From: JBARRO01 sp049644265
GTDB taxonomy: Bacteria > Bacteroidota > Ignavibacteria > UBA10030
Length of the DNA stretch: 29,668 bases
Assembly: GCA_049644265.1 (NCBI GenBank)
Contig: JBARRO010000020.1
Span: 1 to 29,668, forward strand
Direction: 5' to 3'
Numbering within the stretch: position 1 is the stretch's first letter; each line of letters opens with the position of its first letter. Positions 7,988-17,237 of this stretch are shown here, piece after piece. Made by a program: the position numbers and the translations under genes. The notes beneath the pieces are model-generated. The model was not told the DNA's origin. It worked only from the letters and a program-made list of their open reading frames with translations, and searched no databases.

Positions 7988-10900
7988 CTACTCAACTATC
8001 ACCACTCTCGAACTCGTCTGTCCGAATATCTCCGGCTCGTACATCCCTTCCACGCGGGTTGCCGGCATCTGATAGGTCCCAAAGCTTGTCACCCGGACGA
8101 GATAGGACACCGAGTACACTCCTGCAGGAAGATAATCTGCGAAGAACAATGCCCGGTCATCGTACTGCTCCCGGTGACGGAACGGATTGAACCCCCACCA
8201 TTCTGCCTGGCCATGTTCCTGTTCGCGCTCTGCAACAGATGCTGTCTGAAAGGATGTGTTGATGATCTCGAAACCCGCTGGCACGGGGTCATCCAACACC
8301 ACAAACGTCCGGTCCTGGTTTGTCGAAACCGTCAGCGTGACTCTTGCCACGGTGCCGGCTTTAATCGATGATGATGCATCGGCCGTTGTCGCAAGCCCGG
8401 CCACAGCCTTTGAAACGGCAATCCCTTCCTCTTTTGCTACCGTCTGAGATTTGGGATAGTAGTTCATGCGAACCATGTAGTACAATCTCCCCGATCCATC
8501 CTTCTTGAAGTCCAGGGCATATCGGGCACCGAGTGTCAATTCCGACATGGCAAATGCGCGGAACGCCGTTTTAAGGCTGCGACCAGTGAACGTCTCCTTC
8601 AACATCGTTCCGCCCGCAAGGAGTGCTTCTCCGTGGAAGTTCGGCACTTCACGTTCATAAGCTCTAAAATACGTCGCGAGTGCGTCGACAATGTACAGAT
8701 TCTCCTGGGTCGTCCGCCAGCATCCTGACTTCTGCTGATCGGTGAGCCAGCGGACCACTTTCGGAATGATCGAATTCTCCGGCTGCGTCTCGACAAGCGC
8801 TTGGAGCACTAATGCGGTCGTGCGTGCTGTTGAGTGGTAGATCCACATATCGTCATCCCGTTCGCGATCCTCGAAGTGCGCCGACGTCGGTGCGACCTTT
8901 GCGCTGTTTGTGAGGTCGCGGGCAAGCTCCACGATGACCGATGGATTCCCCTTCGCTGCCGCGTATGCCTTGAGCAGATAAGCGCGCGCAAAGAGCGGCA
9001 GGTTCAGGCGGTCTCCGTACATCCGGTCCATCCAACCGAAGTCGGGAGTCCCGTTCAGCGCAAATGTGTAAAGGATCAACGCCTTCGTGCATGCCCAACC
9101 GCCGTCGTGATACCACGGAGATGGATGCATGCCGTTCAGGACTTCCCGCAGATACCGGATGCCGTTATCGATCACCGTCTTGTCCACTTGGTACCCGTGT
9201 TTCTGTGCCTGAACAAGAGTGTACATGGTAAAGGCGGAGAGATACGGCCACGTGTCCGGCGTATTCTTCCAATACGCGAACCCACCATCTTCCCGCTGAA
9301 ACAACGGGACTTCATCCAGCATGTCCTTTGCCACAGTACGGTAGTCCTGGTTCTTGAACACATCGAACTTGAACCCCTCGACGAGTTCCTGAGCCAGCAC
9401 GAGCGGCAGAACGCGCGACAGGCGTTGTTCAAGGCATCCGTACGGATATTCGAACAGGTAGGAAATGCCTCCCGTCAGTCCGACCATGGCCGTCGAGGCT
9501 AATGTGGTCTCCAGTGTTCCGAGTTCCTGGTACGAATCTTTCGGAACCACCATCTGTTCATGCGCCTCGGGTTCAGTCGTTGATGAGGAAAGAGCAACGG
9601 ATTCCCTGAGCCGCGGCACCTCGATGGGGATCTTCCACTCCAGTCCATCAAAATCCTCCTTTGTGCTCGCACGAAACGTGAATGTCGCCGTTCCGAGCCG
9701 ATCTGCGACAAACGACATACGCGCTTCTTTCGATTGACCCGGTGGAAGAATTGAAACGAGTGTGTCTGGTCCGTTCATCGTGATCCCTTTGGCAGACGCG
9801 ATGAGTCGGACCTGCTTTTCCTTTTGCGTGTAGTTCGTCAATACAACCCCGCCCTCGAACCGGTCTCCAATGCGGGCGAACCTTGGTAATGCCGGTTGCA
9901 TCAGCAGCGGCTTGTTGACCAGGAAGCTGGATTCTCCATAGCCAAAGTCTGCCGATTTCGTTTGAGCCACAGCCATGACTTCGAAGGATGTCAGGTTGTC
10001 CGGAAGCTTGAAACGCACCGTCGCTTTTCCATCTGCACTTGTTATGATTGCAGGATTCCAGTAGGCGGAGGGTCTGAAATCTTTTCGGATTCCTTCCGCG
10101 CTCATTCCGGCCTCTGCCTCTTCCGCACCGCCTCCGCCTTCATCTTCCCCCTTCTCGCCATAGTCGCGCTGCTGTACGAGGTGAATGCGCGATTCCGAAG
10201 TCGTGACGGCGAGACCCCGCTGTTCATAAAAATTGTAGAATGGGTTTGGCATCCGGTAGTTTGTGAGGTTCAGAACTCCAAGATCAGCGACGCTGAGAGT
10301 GACCTCCGCGGCGGCGCCCTTCCCAGCAGCGGTCTTCGTGGTGAGCGTAACCCAGACGCTGTCGCCGGGACGATATTCTTTCCGGTCGGTTTCGACCTTG
10401 ACGTTCAGTGCCTTTTCCCGGGGGCTCACGGAAAGTCCAATATAGCCGATCTTGAACGATGGCCGGCCGATATCCGATTCTCTCGTGATTGCTGCCCCTT
10501 CGACTCGTCCCTGCAGAAGAATCACGGAAACAAAAACGTTTGGGAGATGCTCCGCCAGTATCGGGATGTCAATTTGCGGCGCACTCCCTGTCAGTATGGT
10601 TCTCCTATGCGCCAGAATTCCCCCGCGTTCAAGGGTAATCATCGCGGGTGCTTGCTCGTAGGGAGATTTGACAATAATGTGGGCAACCTCACCGGGCTTG
10701 TAGTCTATTTTGTCGGCAATCAACTCGATCCGGTCGTCGTTGGAACGCTCCCACGCAACGTACCCGGACCCGCTGACGTAAAATGACTCCTGGGTTCTTG
10801 TGGAATTTCCGCGGCGGTCTTTGGAGACTAAGTCAAAATAGTAGAGGCCCGCTTCCCTCGGGGTGAATGTGAGCTCAACCGGTTTCGACGCACTCATGAT

Positions 10901-13711
10901 TGTCTCTTCACGGGAGAGCGAATCTTCCGTTGTGGAGGTCCAGTAATAGCGCCCTCCGGTCTCAGCCTTCCGGACCGACCGCCAGATTCTCTTGTACAGC
11001 TTCAGCGAGACCGAAACCCCGGGAACGAGCTTCCCGCCCGTGTCCACAACCGCAACCCTGTATCGAAGCATGGAATCGACTTTTGCGAATGTGGTGGAGA
11101 GTGCAATGCCGATGGTGAACTCGGCCCCGTGGACGAGCACGCCAGTCCGGCCGGATATCTGCTGGCGCGACGGCGACGTCACATCCCCTTCAAGCATCAA
11201 CGTTTGCGAGCCCTGGATCTCTCCGACGCGGAGGGCGCAGGACATTGTTGCGGCGCCATTGTCGTCAAGCGCTGTTTCGTCGCTCAGGAGAACATTGTTG
11301 GGCATGTACCGGTAGCGCGTTAGCCAGTAGTTTGGACCGAATGTGTACTCGTCGAACCCTTCGGGGCGCCAGGTCGTTGGGCTGGTAGAGATGCGCCAGT
11401 TGAGTGGCGCGTTTTTCATGGCACCACCAAACAGATACCGGGCAAGGATAACGCCGTTCATGCTGTCGCCGACGATGTACGCCCGTTTGAGGAAGCGCGC
11501 GGTAACGTCAAATTCGGCCGCACGAAATGCCTCCACACGGAAGCTTGTCCGCGATACGTTCTCAAACTTGTCCTCCTCGACCTTTCGATTGTTGCGTACG
11601 ACCTGGACCCTCTTCTTGCGCGAAAGATCAACGGAATAATAACCAAGAGGCGCTGTGGGTTTGAGCGGCAGGCTGACCGCGAACGATCCGAACGGCGAAA
11701 CCGTCGGCTCTGTTGAAAGAATCTCCTCATTTCGGGAATTCCGGATCTTCAGCTGAAGCGATAAGGCCCGGTCGGGAATCCGCCACTGATTTCCCCGCAA
11801 CTCCCGGATGATTCCCTTCATCTCAATCTGCTCTCCCGCCTTGTAGAGTCCGCGATCGGTAAACAGCTGACCCTTCAGCGGATTCGGCCTGGGATTCCAT
11901 TCATACTGAATGTTGAATTGCCACGGCTCGATTCCCTGGTTCCAATCCGAACTCGAAAACGCGATATCGTCTTTTGTTCGTATCAACACCCATTGACGCG
12001 GCTGCCTGGAACCGTATTCCCACTCTCCCTCTCCCGTATTATCATTGTCCTCTCCCGATTTCATTCCGAGTGTAAACCATCCGGGGCTCTTCGCAAATCC
12101 GTTGGCGTCCGTGACGCCGGTCCAGAAGACTTTGTTGCTGTCGTTCCGGATTTCAACCGACGCGCCGGCAACGGGGCTTGCGTCCTTGAGATTCGTTACC
12201 CAGATGAGGTTGTTCTCCGGAGAGAACTTTGTCGTCACGCCAAGGTTCGTCACTTGAACAAGGGCCTTCAGGTATCGACGTGAATCTCCCTTCAGAAGAT
12301 TGTCCACCTGCGCCAGGACAATTCCGCGTTGGGATGTCCCAAGAACCGCGTCAAGATCCATAGGTTTCACGGTTTTTCGATTCCGGGATTCCCGGACTCG
12401 CCAGATGGATGAAACGTTGAACTGTGACGCATCTTCTCTCGTGCGATCCATCCAGGTCAGAATTGCCTGCTCCCATGCGAGGCGCTCGTAGTAGCCATAA
12501 TTGAGCCGCTGCATCACCTCGACGATCTTGTCCGGGTTCACCCGTCCTAGATCGACGCGAACGGAATCGATGTTTCTGAATGTGACAGGATATTTGTGGG
12601 ATTCGTACGCTTCCAGAACTCCTTGCCCTGTAGTCATGTGAACGGAGGGTGGATAGGGGCCTGTCCGAAACTTGAATTTCACGGTATCCTTGATCTCCTG
12701 GCCGAAAAGGTCCTTCAGGCCAGGGAGAATGAACCCTGTGTAGTCGATCTCCGGTTGCAGCGGAAGCTGGAGGTAAATACGGTCCTGCGCATAATTGTAT
12801 TCCCGGCTCTCAAGTTCGACTGACGGAATAAACAGGAGATGCCGGATGAGGTCGTCATAGTAAATCGGGTTTGTGAACACCAACTCCAGGGCCTGGTCGG
12901 GGCTGAAGCCATTTTGGTTCCCGACGTGGGAAAAAGAGAATTCATTGTACGTAGAGAATCGGAAGGCATACTCCTCTTCTGAAGGAAGGGGACCCTGCAC
13001 TCCTACCAATCCTGTCTTTGCCCGAACGATGATCGTCGCACCTTTCTTAAATGGCATCCGGGGTGTCAGGAGAAGGGAGTTTTCAATTTCGGCTTTTGCT
13101 CCCGGCCGCTGCCACCGCATCCTCCGCACCCTGTCTTTTGTTTGCGATGTGTCGGGATGGCTGGTCGTGAAACCAGGATAATCTATCTGGCTGCCGACAT
13201 GTTGTTCAAGCGACAGTGATTTGGCCGCCGTCTCAGGGTCTACTGGTTGGTTGAACCTGAGAAGAATCGCGAAATCCAGCTCTATTGACCTCTGGTCATC
13301 GAGCGGCTCATGGGCGATCAATTGGGGGAGCGGCGTCCTGAACGTCCATTGGTACGTCGTTGCGAGTTTCTCACCACTGATGGAAGGAGTTCCCGCCGGG
13401 ATCGAAACAGCGTACTCGGTTGCATAGGGCAATTTTTCAGAAGGAATAAATGTCAGGGTGGAGGTCCCTTGCCAGCGGTACTTGCCTTTCACGGGTGGAT
13501 TGATACTCATCGGCCCGGTTTCCTCGTCCTGAGGAACATCTCTCAGCGGAGTCATCGCCTGGTTGAACGTTACAGCGATGGTCTGAGTCTGATCGAGCGT
13601 CCGTGTCCGTCCAACTGGAGAACTCACAATCACCTGAATGGGCTTGGTTTGTTGAGCGGACAAAGAAACATGGAGGATGAGAAAGGCGAAAAGAAACAGG
13701 GAGTGTCTCAT
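7988..13711 (-). CDS. Bacterial alpha-2-macroglobulin family protein with thioester
   Basis: A 1907-residue YfhM-like macroglobulin. By family, such proteins trap attacking proteases in the periplasm after bait-region cleavage, while the partner PBP1C repairs the wall. Residues 1-19 form a signal peptide (MRHSLFLFAFLILHVSLSA) with no lipobox Cys, unlike the E. coli lipoprotein. A bacterial Ig-like domain follows at ~25-130, then several macroglobulin domains. An acidic Gly/Glu run with EDEGGGGAEEAEAG is a plausible bait-region segment. The thioester motif is intact: Cys1426-Leu-Glu-Gln1429 in YPYGCLEQ, followed by the helical thioester-domain toroid and a C-terminal receptor-like beta domain. 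A longer frame reaches ATG 13900, but those 63 extra residues are charged and would bury the signal peptide, so 13711 is preferred although its SD is weak. It is followed by pbpC after a short gap holding the palindromic repeat. Confidence 0.95.
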   Translation of the reverse strand: MRHSLFLFAFLILHVSLSAQQTKPIQVIVSSPVGRTRTLDQTQTIAVTFNQAMTPLRDVPQDEETGPMSINPPVKGKYRWQGTSTLTFIPSEKLPYATEYAVSIPAGTPSISGEKLATTYQWTFRTPLPQLIAHEPLDDQRSIELDFAILLRFNQPVDPETAAKSLSLEQHVGSQIDYPGFTTSHPDTSQTKDRVRRMRWQRPGAKAEIENSLLLTPRMPFKKGATIIVRAKTGLVGVQGPLPSEEEYAFRFSTYNEFSFSHVGNQNGFSPDQALELVFTNPIYYDDLIRHLLFIPSVELESREYNYAQDRIYLQLPLQPEIDYTGFILPGLKDLFGQEIKDTVKFKFRTGPYPPSVHMTTGQGVLEAYESHKYPVTFRNIDSVRVDLGRVNPDKIVEVMQRLNYGYYERLAWEQAILTWMDRTREDASQFNVSSIWRVRESRNRKTVKPMDLDAVLGTSQRGIVLAQVDNLLKGDSRRYLKALVQVTNLGVTTKFSPENNLIWVTNLKDASPVAGASVEIRNDSNKVFWTGVTDANGFAKSPGWFTLGMKSGEDNDNTGEGEWEYGSRQPRQWVLIRTKDDIAFSSSDWNQGIEPWQFNIQYEWNPRPNPLKGQLFTDRGLYKAGEQIEMKGIIRELRGNQWRIPDRALSLQLKIRNSRNEEILSTEPTVSPFGSFAVSLPLKPTAPLGYYSVDLSRKKRVQVVRNNRKVEEDKFENVSRTSFRVEAFRAAEFDVTARFLKRAYIVGDSMNGVILARYLFGGAMKNAPLNWRISTSPTTWRPEGFDEYTFGPNYWLTRYRYMPNNVLLSDETALDDNGAATMSCALRVGEIQGSQTLMLEGDVTSPSRQQISGRTGVLVHGAEFTIGIALSTTFAKVDSMLRYRVAVVDTGGKLVPGVSVSLKLYKRIWRSVRKAETGGRYYWTSTTEDSLSREETIMSASKPVELTFTPREAGLYYFDLVSKDRRGNSTRTQESFYVSGSGYVAWERSNDDRIELIADKIDYKPGEVAHIIVKSPYEQAPAMITLERGGILAHRRTILTGSAPQIDIPILAEHLPNVFVSVILLQGRVEGAAITRESDIGRPSFKIGYIGLSVSPREKALNVKVETDRKEYRPGDSVWVTLTTKTAAGKGAAAEVTLSVADLGVLNLTNYRMPNPFYNFYEQRGLAVTTSESRIHLVQQRDYGEKGEDEGGGGAEEAEAGMSAEGIRKDFRPSAYWNPAIITSADGKATVRFKLPDNLTSFEVMAVAQTKSADFGYGESSFLVNKPLLMQPALPRFARIGDRFEGGVVLTNYTQKEKQVRLIASAKGITMNGPDTLVSILPPGQSKEARMSFVADRLGTATFTFRASTKEDFDGLEWKIPIEVPRLRESVALSSSTTEPEAHEQMVVPKDSYQELGTLETTLASTAMVGLTGGISYLFEYPYGCLEQRLSRVLPLVLAQELVEGFKFDVFKNQDYRTVAKDMLDEVPLFQREDGGFAYWKNTPDTWPYLSAFTMYTLVQAQKHGYQVDKTVIDNGIRYLREVLNGMHPSPWYHDGGWACTKALILYTFALNGTPDFGWMDRMYGDRLNLPLFARAYLLKAYAAAKGNPSVIVELARDLTNSAKVAPTSAHFEDRERDDDMWIYHSTARTTALVLQALVETQPENSIIPKVVRWLTDQQKSGCWRTTQENLYIVDALATYFRAYEREVPNFHGEALLAGGTMLKETFTGRSLKTAFRAFAMSELTLGARYALDFKKDGSGRLYYMVRMNYYPKSQTVAKEEGIAVSKAVAGLATTADASSSIKAGTVARVTLTVSTNQDRTFVVLDDPVPAGFEIINTSFQTASVAEREQEHGQAEWWGFNPFRHREQYDDRALFFADYLPAGVYSVSYLVRVTSFGTYQMPATRVEGMYEPEIFGQTSSRVVIVE

Positions 13712-14035
13712 GACGTTTTCCGGGGATGGTGGAGGTATGTTCGTGAGGACGGAGCAACACTGTGGTGACTGCAAAAAGAAAGAGATTTTTCGCCCAACTG
13801 TCAACAAACGCGCATCACATTGAATCGTTCTTCTTCCTGACGGTTTGTATTCCTCAGTGTCCTCCTCTTTCTTGTCTTTTCTCTGTGAAATTCTCTTCAA
13901 CCCGATCTTTAGTCATTTGCTCCGAAAACTCAGAAATCATTCTAATCCTATCAAATCTCACACTTTTCCAACCTTGCATTCCCTCGCCCTTTTGCGTAAT
14001 TTTCAAACATAACAGCGATAAAATCCCGACAGACA
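13712..14035. other. Divergent intergenic region, alpha-2-macroglobulin/plsY
   Basis: This 324-nt region separates two divergently read operons and should hold both promoters. The only box-like element I can point to on the plus strand is TAAAAT at 14019-14024 (five of six to TATAAT), with no good -35; it would give an almost leaderless plsY message. On the minus strand, 13843-13885 contains a purine-rich CACAGAG...GAGGACACTGAGG stretch loosely resembling the repeat units at 7871 and 23391. No gene was seen. Confidence 0.5.
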
Positions 14036-14686
14036 TTGTTCCCATTCCCATCATCCTTATTAACATACATTCTGGTTTTTGTTGGTGGGTATTTTGTGGG
14101 GTCGTTTCCAACGGCTTACCTCCTCGTCCGACTGAAGTCTGGTGTTGACATCCGTCGGGAAGGAAGTGGAAATGTCGGCGGATTCAACGCGTTTGTCGTT
14201 ACTTCGTCGAAACAAACCGGGTTTATCGTCGGTATTATTGACGGAGTGAAGGGATTGGTGGTGGCGGTGGCTGCAGGACTTTTGGGGGGCGAAAATTTCT
14301 CAATCCAAGCCGTTGCACTCCTCGCGGCCATCATTGGCCATAACTACTCGATTTGGCTGAGATTCAAGGGGGGGCGGGGATTGGCGACTGGGGCGGGTGG
14401 TTTCTTTGCTATTGGCTTGAGTTACACGATCGTATGGTGTACAACGTGGCTTCTCGTGTACCTCAAGAGCAGGAACATCATGCGGGGCAATCTTGTTGCT
14501 ATCGTTCTCACGCCTGTCATCCTGGCCCTGCTTCCGGAGCAGTGGATTGAGGCTGTCATGATTCGGTCCCTGTCTGCCGCAGCGTACCGTGAAATTGCAG
14601 TCATTCTCAGTGTGGTGCTGCTCGCAAGCCATTGGAACGGCATCAAGGAATCATTCTCAAATCAGGCGGAAACCGGATCTGTCTGA
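14036..14686 (+). CDS. plsY: PlsY-like glycerol-3-phosphate acyltransferase (divergent signature)
   Basis: A 216-residue multi-pass inner-membrane protein. By family it transfers the acyl group from acyl-phosphate to glycerol-3-phosphate, the first step of phospholipid synthesis. All three PlsY blocks are present: GSFPTAYLLVR (22-32), DIRREGSGNVGGFN (38-51) followed by DGVKG (69-73), and GHNYSIWLRFKGGRGLAT (101-118). Several usually conserved positions differ: GSGNxGATN is GSGNVGGFN, the Pro after GHxx is Ser105, and GGKG is GGRG. Length matches the family (about 200). The start is TTG at 14036; no ATG or GTG lies upstream in frame before a TAA at 13997, and no SD is visible. It leads the plus-strand run, 42 nt before the HtrA gene. 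A second, canonical plsY elsewhere would suggest a specialised acceptor for this one. Confidence 0.85.
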   Translation: MFPFPSSLLTYILVFVGGYFVGSFPTAYLLVRLKSGVDIRREGSGNVGGFNAFVVTSSKQTGFIVGIIDGVKGLVVAVAAGLLGGENFSIQAVALLAAIIGHNYSIWLRFKGGRGLATGAGGFFAIGLSYTIVWCTTWLLVYLKSRNIMRGNLVAIVLTPVILALLPEQWIEAVMIRSLSAAAYREIAVILSVVLLASHWNGIKESFSNQAETGSV

Positions 14687-14728
14687 AGTCTGGTCTTTCA
14701 TTCAAAACTGTCGTTTGTCGAGCGTTCC

Positions 14729-15934
14729 ATGAATAACCCTTACGTGCGATTCTTCATAGTCCTCACGATTCCCCTTGTCATCGGCTTTGGAATCGGGTAC
14801 ACGGTGCGACCGTCCGCCGCAATCGAGACTCCCCCAAAGGATGCTTCGTTCGATAATTCTTTTCCTGACGCGGTGAAAGTCAAGGAGAAGGAAGCAACGC
14901 AGGACCAGGTGCTGACGTCGCGGCAGAACGCAATCACCAGGGCAGTGGCCAAAGCGAGCCCTGCAGTTGTTGGCATTAACGTCACAGAGGTTCGTCAGTA
15001 TAGGGACCCGATGTTCCGTTTCTTCGGAGACGATCCGTTCTTCCGACAGTTCTTCGGTGACCGGACCTACAAACAGGAAGTGAAGGGCCTCGGATCGGGA
15101 TTTATCATTTCCCCGGACGGCTACATTATCACGAACGACCACGTCGCCGGCAATGCTGCAGAAATCACCATTACACTCACAGGCGGGAAGCGCCTCAAAG
15201 CCGAACTTGTTGGCACCGATGCGTTCACCGATGTCTCACTCCTGAAAGTCGAAGGGAAGGACCTTCCGTACATCGCGCTTGGCAGCTCAGACGATGTCGT
15301 CATCGGAGAGTGGGCCATCGCGCTCGGCAACCCGTTTGGGCTCTTTGAAATCAACGACAAGCCAACCGTCACCGTCGGAGTCATCAGCTCGACAGGGATG
15401 AACCTCGGGAGCATGACGAACCATTTCTATCGGGACATGATTGAAACCGATGCAGCCATCAACGGCGGGAACAGCGGCGGTCCGCTCGTGAACAGCCTGG
15501 GAGAAGTTATTGGAATGAATACCCTGATCTATACGGGGGGACAGAGTTCGACGTATGTAGGATATGGATTCGCAATTCCGATCAACAAAGTGAAGAAGGT
15601 TGTAGCGGAGCTGAAGAAGAAAGGAAAAGTAACACGCGACATCGCCGTGGGATTTGAGTATCAGGAAGTCGACGCACGAATAGCCCGATACTTTGGACTG
15701 AGTCAGGTTGCGGGGATTATCGTAAGCGAGCTGCAATCCAAGGGACCGGCGGAAAAAGCGGGCTTGAAGGTGGGAGATATTATTGTCGGTGTGAACGGGG
15801 AAAAAGTTGTAAATGAAGAAGATTTTCTTGCAGTGGTCATTGATGCTTCGCCGGGGGATGTCCTGAAGCTAAAGATCTACCGGGAACGAAAACCGCTGGA
15901 TCTGGAACTGAAAGTCGAGCGCGGGTCCTCATGA
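14729..15934 (+). CDS. HtrA/DegS-like membrane-anchored serine protease with one PDZ domain
   Basis: A 401-residue S1C protease for envelope protein quality control. The N-terminus has a single membrane helix (~8-26) without an evident cleavage site, so it is probably anchored with its catalytic domain in the periplasm. The trypsin-like domain covers ~75-310 with the triad His138 (TNDHVAGN), Asp168 (FTDVSLLKVE) and Ser249 (GGNSGGPL). A single PDZ domain spans ~320-398, with AGIIVSEL as carboxylate-binding loop and GLKVGDIIVGVNG. The insert DPMFRFFGDDPFFRQFFGD (93-111) matches the LA loop common in DegP-type proteases. One PDZ and an uncleaved anchor resemble DegS more than DegP, but substrate and regulon are unknown. 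The stop overlaps the purB start as ATGA, suggesting translational coupling. Confidence 0.95.
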   Translation: MNNPYVRFFIVLTIPLVIGFGIGYTVRPSAAIETPPKDASFDNSFPDAVKVKEKEATQDQVLTSRQNAITRAVAKASPAVVGINVTEVRQYRDPMFRFFGDDPFFRQFFGDRTYKQEVKGLGSGFIISPDGYIITNDHVAGNAAEITITLTGGKRLKAELVGTDAFTDVSLLKVEGKDLPYIALGSSDDVVIGEWAIALGNPFGLFEINDKPTVTVGVISSTGMNLGSMTNHFYRDMIETDAAINGGNSGGPLVNSLGEVIGMNTLIYTGGQSSTYVGYGFAIPINKVKKVVAELKKKGKVTRDIAVGFEYQEVDARIARYFGLSQVAGIIVSELQSKGPAEKAGLKVGDIIVGVNGEKVVNEEDFLAVVIDASPGDVLKLKIYRERKPLDLELKVERGSS

Positions 15935-17226
15935 TTTCTCGCTATACACGTCCGGAAATGGGCGGCATTTGGGCTGATGAGAACAAATTCCGCATCTGGC
16001 TGGAAATCGAATTGCTCGCGTGCGAAGCGCAGGCGCAGCAAGGTGTGATCCCCAAAGAGGCCGTTACAACCATCCGTGCGAAAGCGAAGTTCGACGTCAA
16101 CCGCATTCTGAAAATTGAAGAGGAGGTAAAGCACGACGTTATTGCGTTCCTGACGGACGTCGGTGAGCAAGTCGGACCGGAATCGAGGTTCATTCATCTT
16201 GGGATGACATCCTCCGATGTGCTCGACACTGCACTCGCCGTTCAGATGAAGCAGTCGGGCGAGCTCCTCCTCAAGGGCCTGACCCGATTGCGCGCCACGC
16301 TCGAACGGCGGGCAAAAGAGTTCAAATACACGGTGATGATCGGAAGGACGCACGGCGTCCATGCCGAGCCGACAACCTTCGGGCTCAAACTCGCCCTTTG
16401 GTATGCGGAGACCGTCAGGAACATCGAACGGCTCCAAACTGCGATTCGGACCATCTCCGTCGGTCAAATCTCCGGCGCGGTCGGAACCTACCAGCATCTC
16501 GATCCTTCCGTGGAGCGCTATGTCTGTGAAAAGCTTGGTCTGGACCCTGCGCCCGTTTCGACGCAGGTCCTCCAGCGCGATCGGCATGCCGAGTTCATGA
16601 ACACGCTCGCCCTCTGCGGTTGTTCGCTGGAAAAATTTGCCACGGAAATCCGGCACCTCCAGAAAACTGAGGTTCTTGAGGTGGAAGAGCCGTTTTCGCG
16701 GGGCCAAAAAGGCTCCTCGGCAATGCCGCACAAACGGAATCCGATCATCAGTGAGCGGATTGCCGGACTTTCGAGGGTGCTGCGTGGAAACGCAATCGCG
16801 GCCATGGAGAATGTCTCCCTCTGGCATGAACGCGATATCACACACTCGTCCGTCGAACGGGTGATCATTCCGGACTCGTGTATCCTGCTCGACTACATGC
16901 TGGCGCAGTTCGAGAGAATTCTCGACAAGCTTCTCGTCTACCCGGAGCACATGAAGAAAAATCTTGAAGGAACGCACGGGCTGATTTTTTCCCAGGAAGT
17001 GCTCCTTGCGTTGACGAAAAAAGGAATGAAGCGGGAAGATGCATACAAGATGGTGCAGGAGAAGGCGATGAAGGTGTGGGAGAACGGGTCCAGTTTCAAG
17101 GAGTTCGTTGAGTCGTCTGACGATGTCAAGAAACTCCTTTCAAAAAAGGAGATTGAAGAACTGTTCGACCCTCAGCGAGGGTTGAAACATGTCCAGTATA
17201 TTTTTGAGAAGGTCGGCCTTAGGTAA
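15931..17226 (+). CDS. purB: Adenylosuccinate lyase
   Basis: A 431-residue fumarase/aspartase-superfamily enzyme. It cleaves SAICAR to AICAR plus fumarate, and adenylosuccinate to AMP plus fumarate, in cytosolic purine synthesis. Visible landmarks are HLGMTSSDVLDTA (89-101), which lines the active site; GRTHGVHAEP (138-147), with His141 in the place of the catalytic general acid; and the superfamily signature GSSAMPHKRNP (261-271), which lies in the mobile Ser loop. Length is typical of the short bacterial PurB class. The start ATG overlaps the protease stop (ATGA), and the next gene starts 11 nt after the stop, so it is embedded in a tight plus-strand transcription unit. Nothing is missing or unusual. 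Confidence 0.97.
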   Translation: MISRYTRPEMGGIWADENKFRIWLEIELLACEAQAQQGVIPKEAVTTIRAKAKFDVNRILKIEEEVKHDVIAFLTDVGEQVGPESRFIHLGMTSSDVLDTALAVQMKQSGELLLKGLTRLRATLERRAKEFKYTVMIGRTHGVHAEPTTFGLKLALWYAETVRNIERLQTAIRTISVGQISGAVGTYQHLDPSVERYVCEKLGLDPAPVSTQVLQRDRHAEFMNTLALCGCSLEKFATEIRHLQKTEVLEVEEPFSRGQKGSSAMPHKRNPIISERIAGLSRVLRGNAIAAMENVSLWHERDITHSSVERVIIPDSCILLDYMLAQFERILDKLLVYPEHMKKNLEGTHGLIFSQEVLLALTKKGMKREDAYKMVQEKAMKVWENGSSFKEFVESSDDVKKLLSKKEIEELFDPQRGLKHVQYIFEKVGLR

Positions 17227-17237
17227 CCCGGAGAACA

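Noticed and set aside
8834..10786. Plus-strand frames of 222 and 296 codons
   Set aside because: Both are antisense within the alpha-2-macroglobulin gene, whose thioester and signal peptide make the sense frame certain.
13712..13900. 63-residue N-terminal extension of the alpha-2-macroglobulin
   Set aside because: It is charged, would place a typical signal peptide internally, and its DNA resembles repeat-like sequence.
15877..16977. 366-codon minus-strand open frame
   Set aside because: Antisense to purB, no SD and no domain features.
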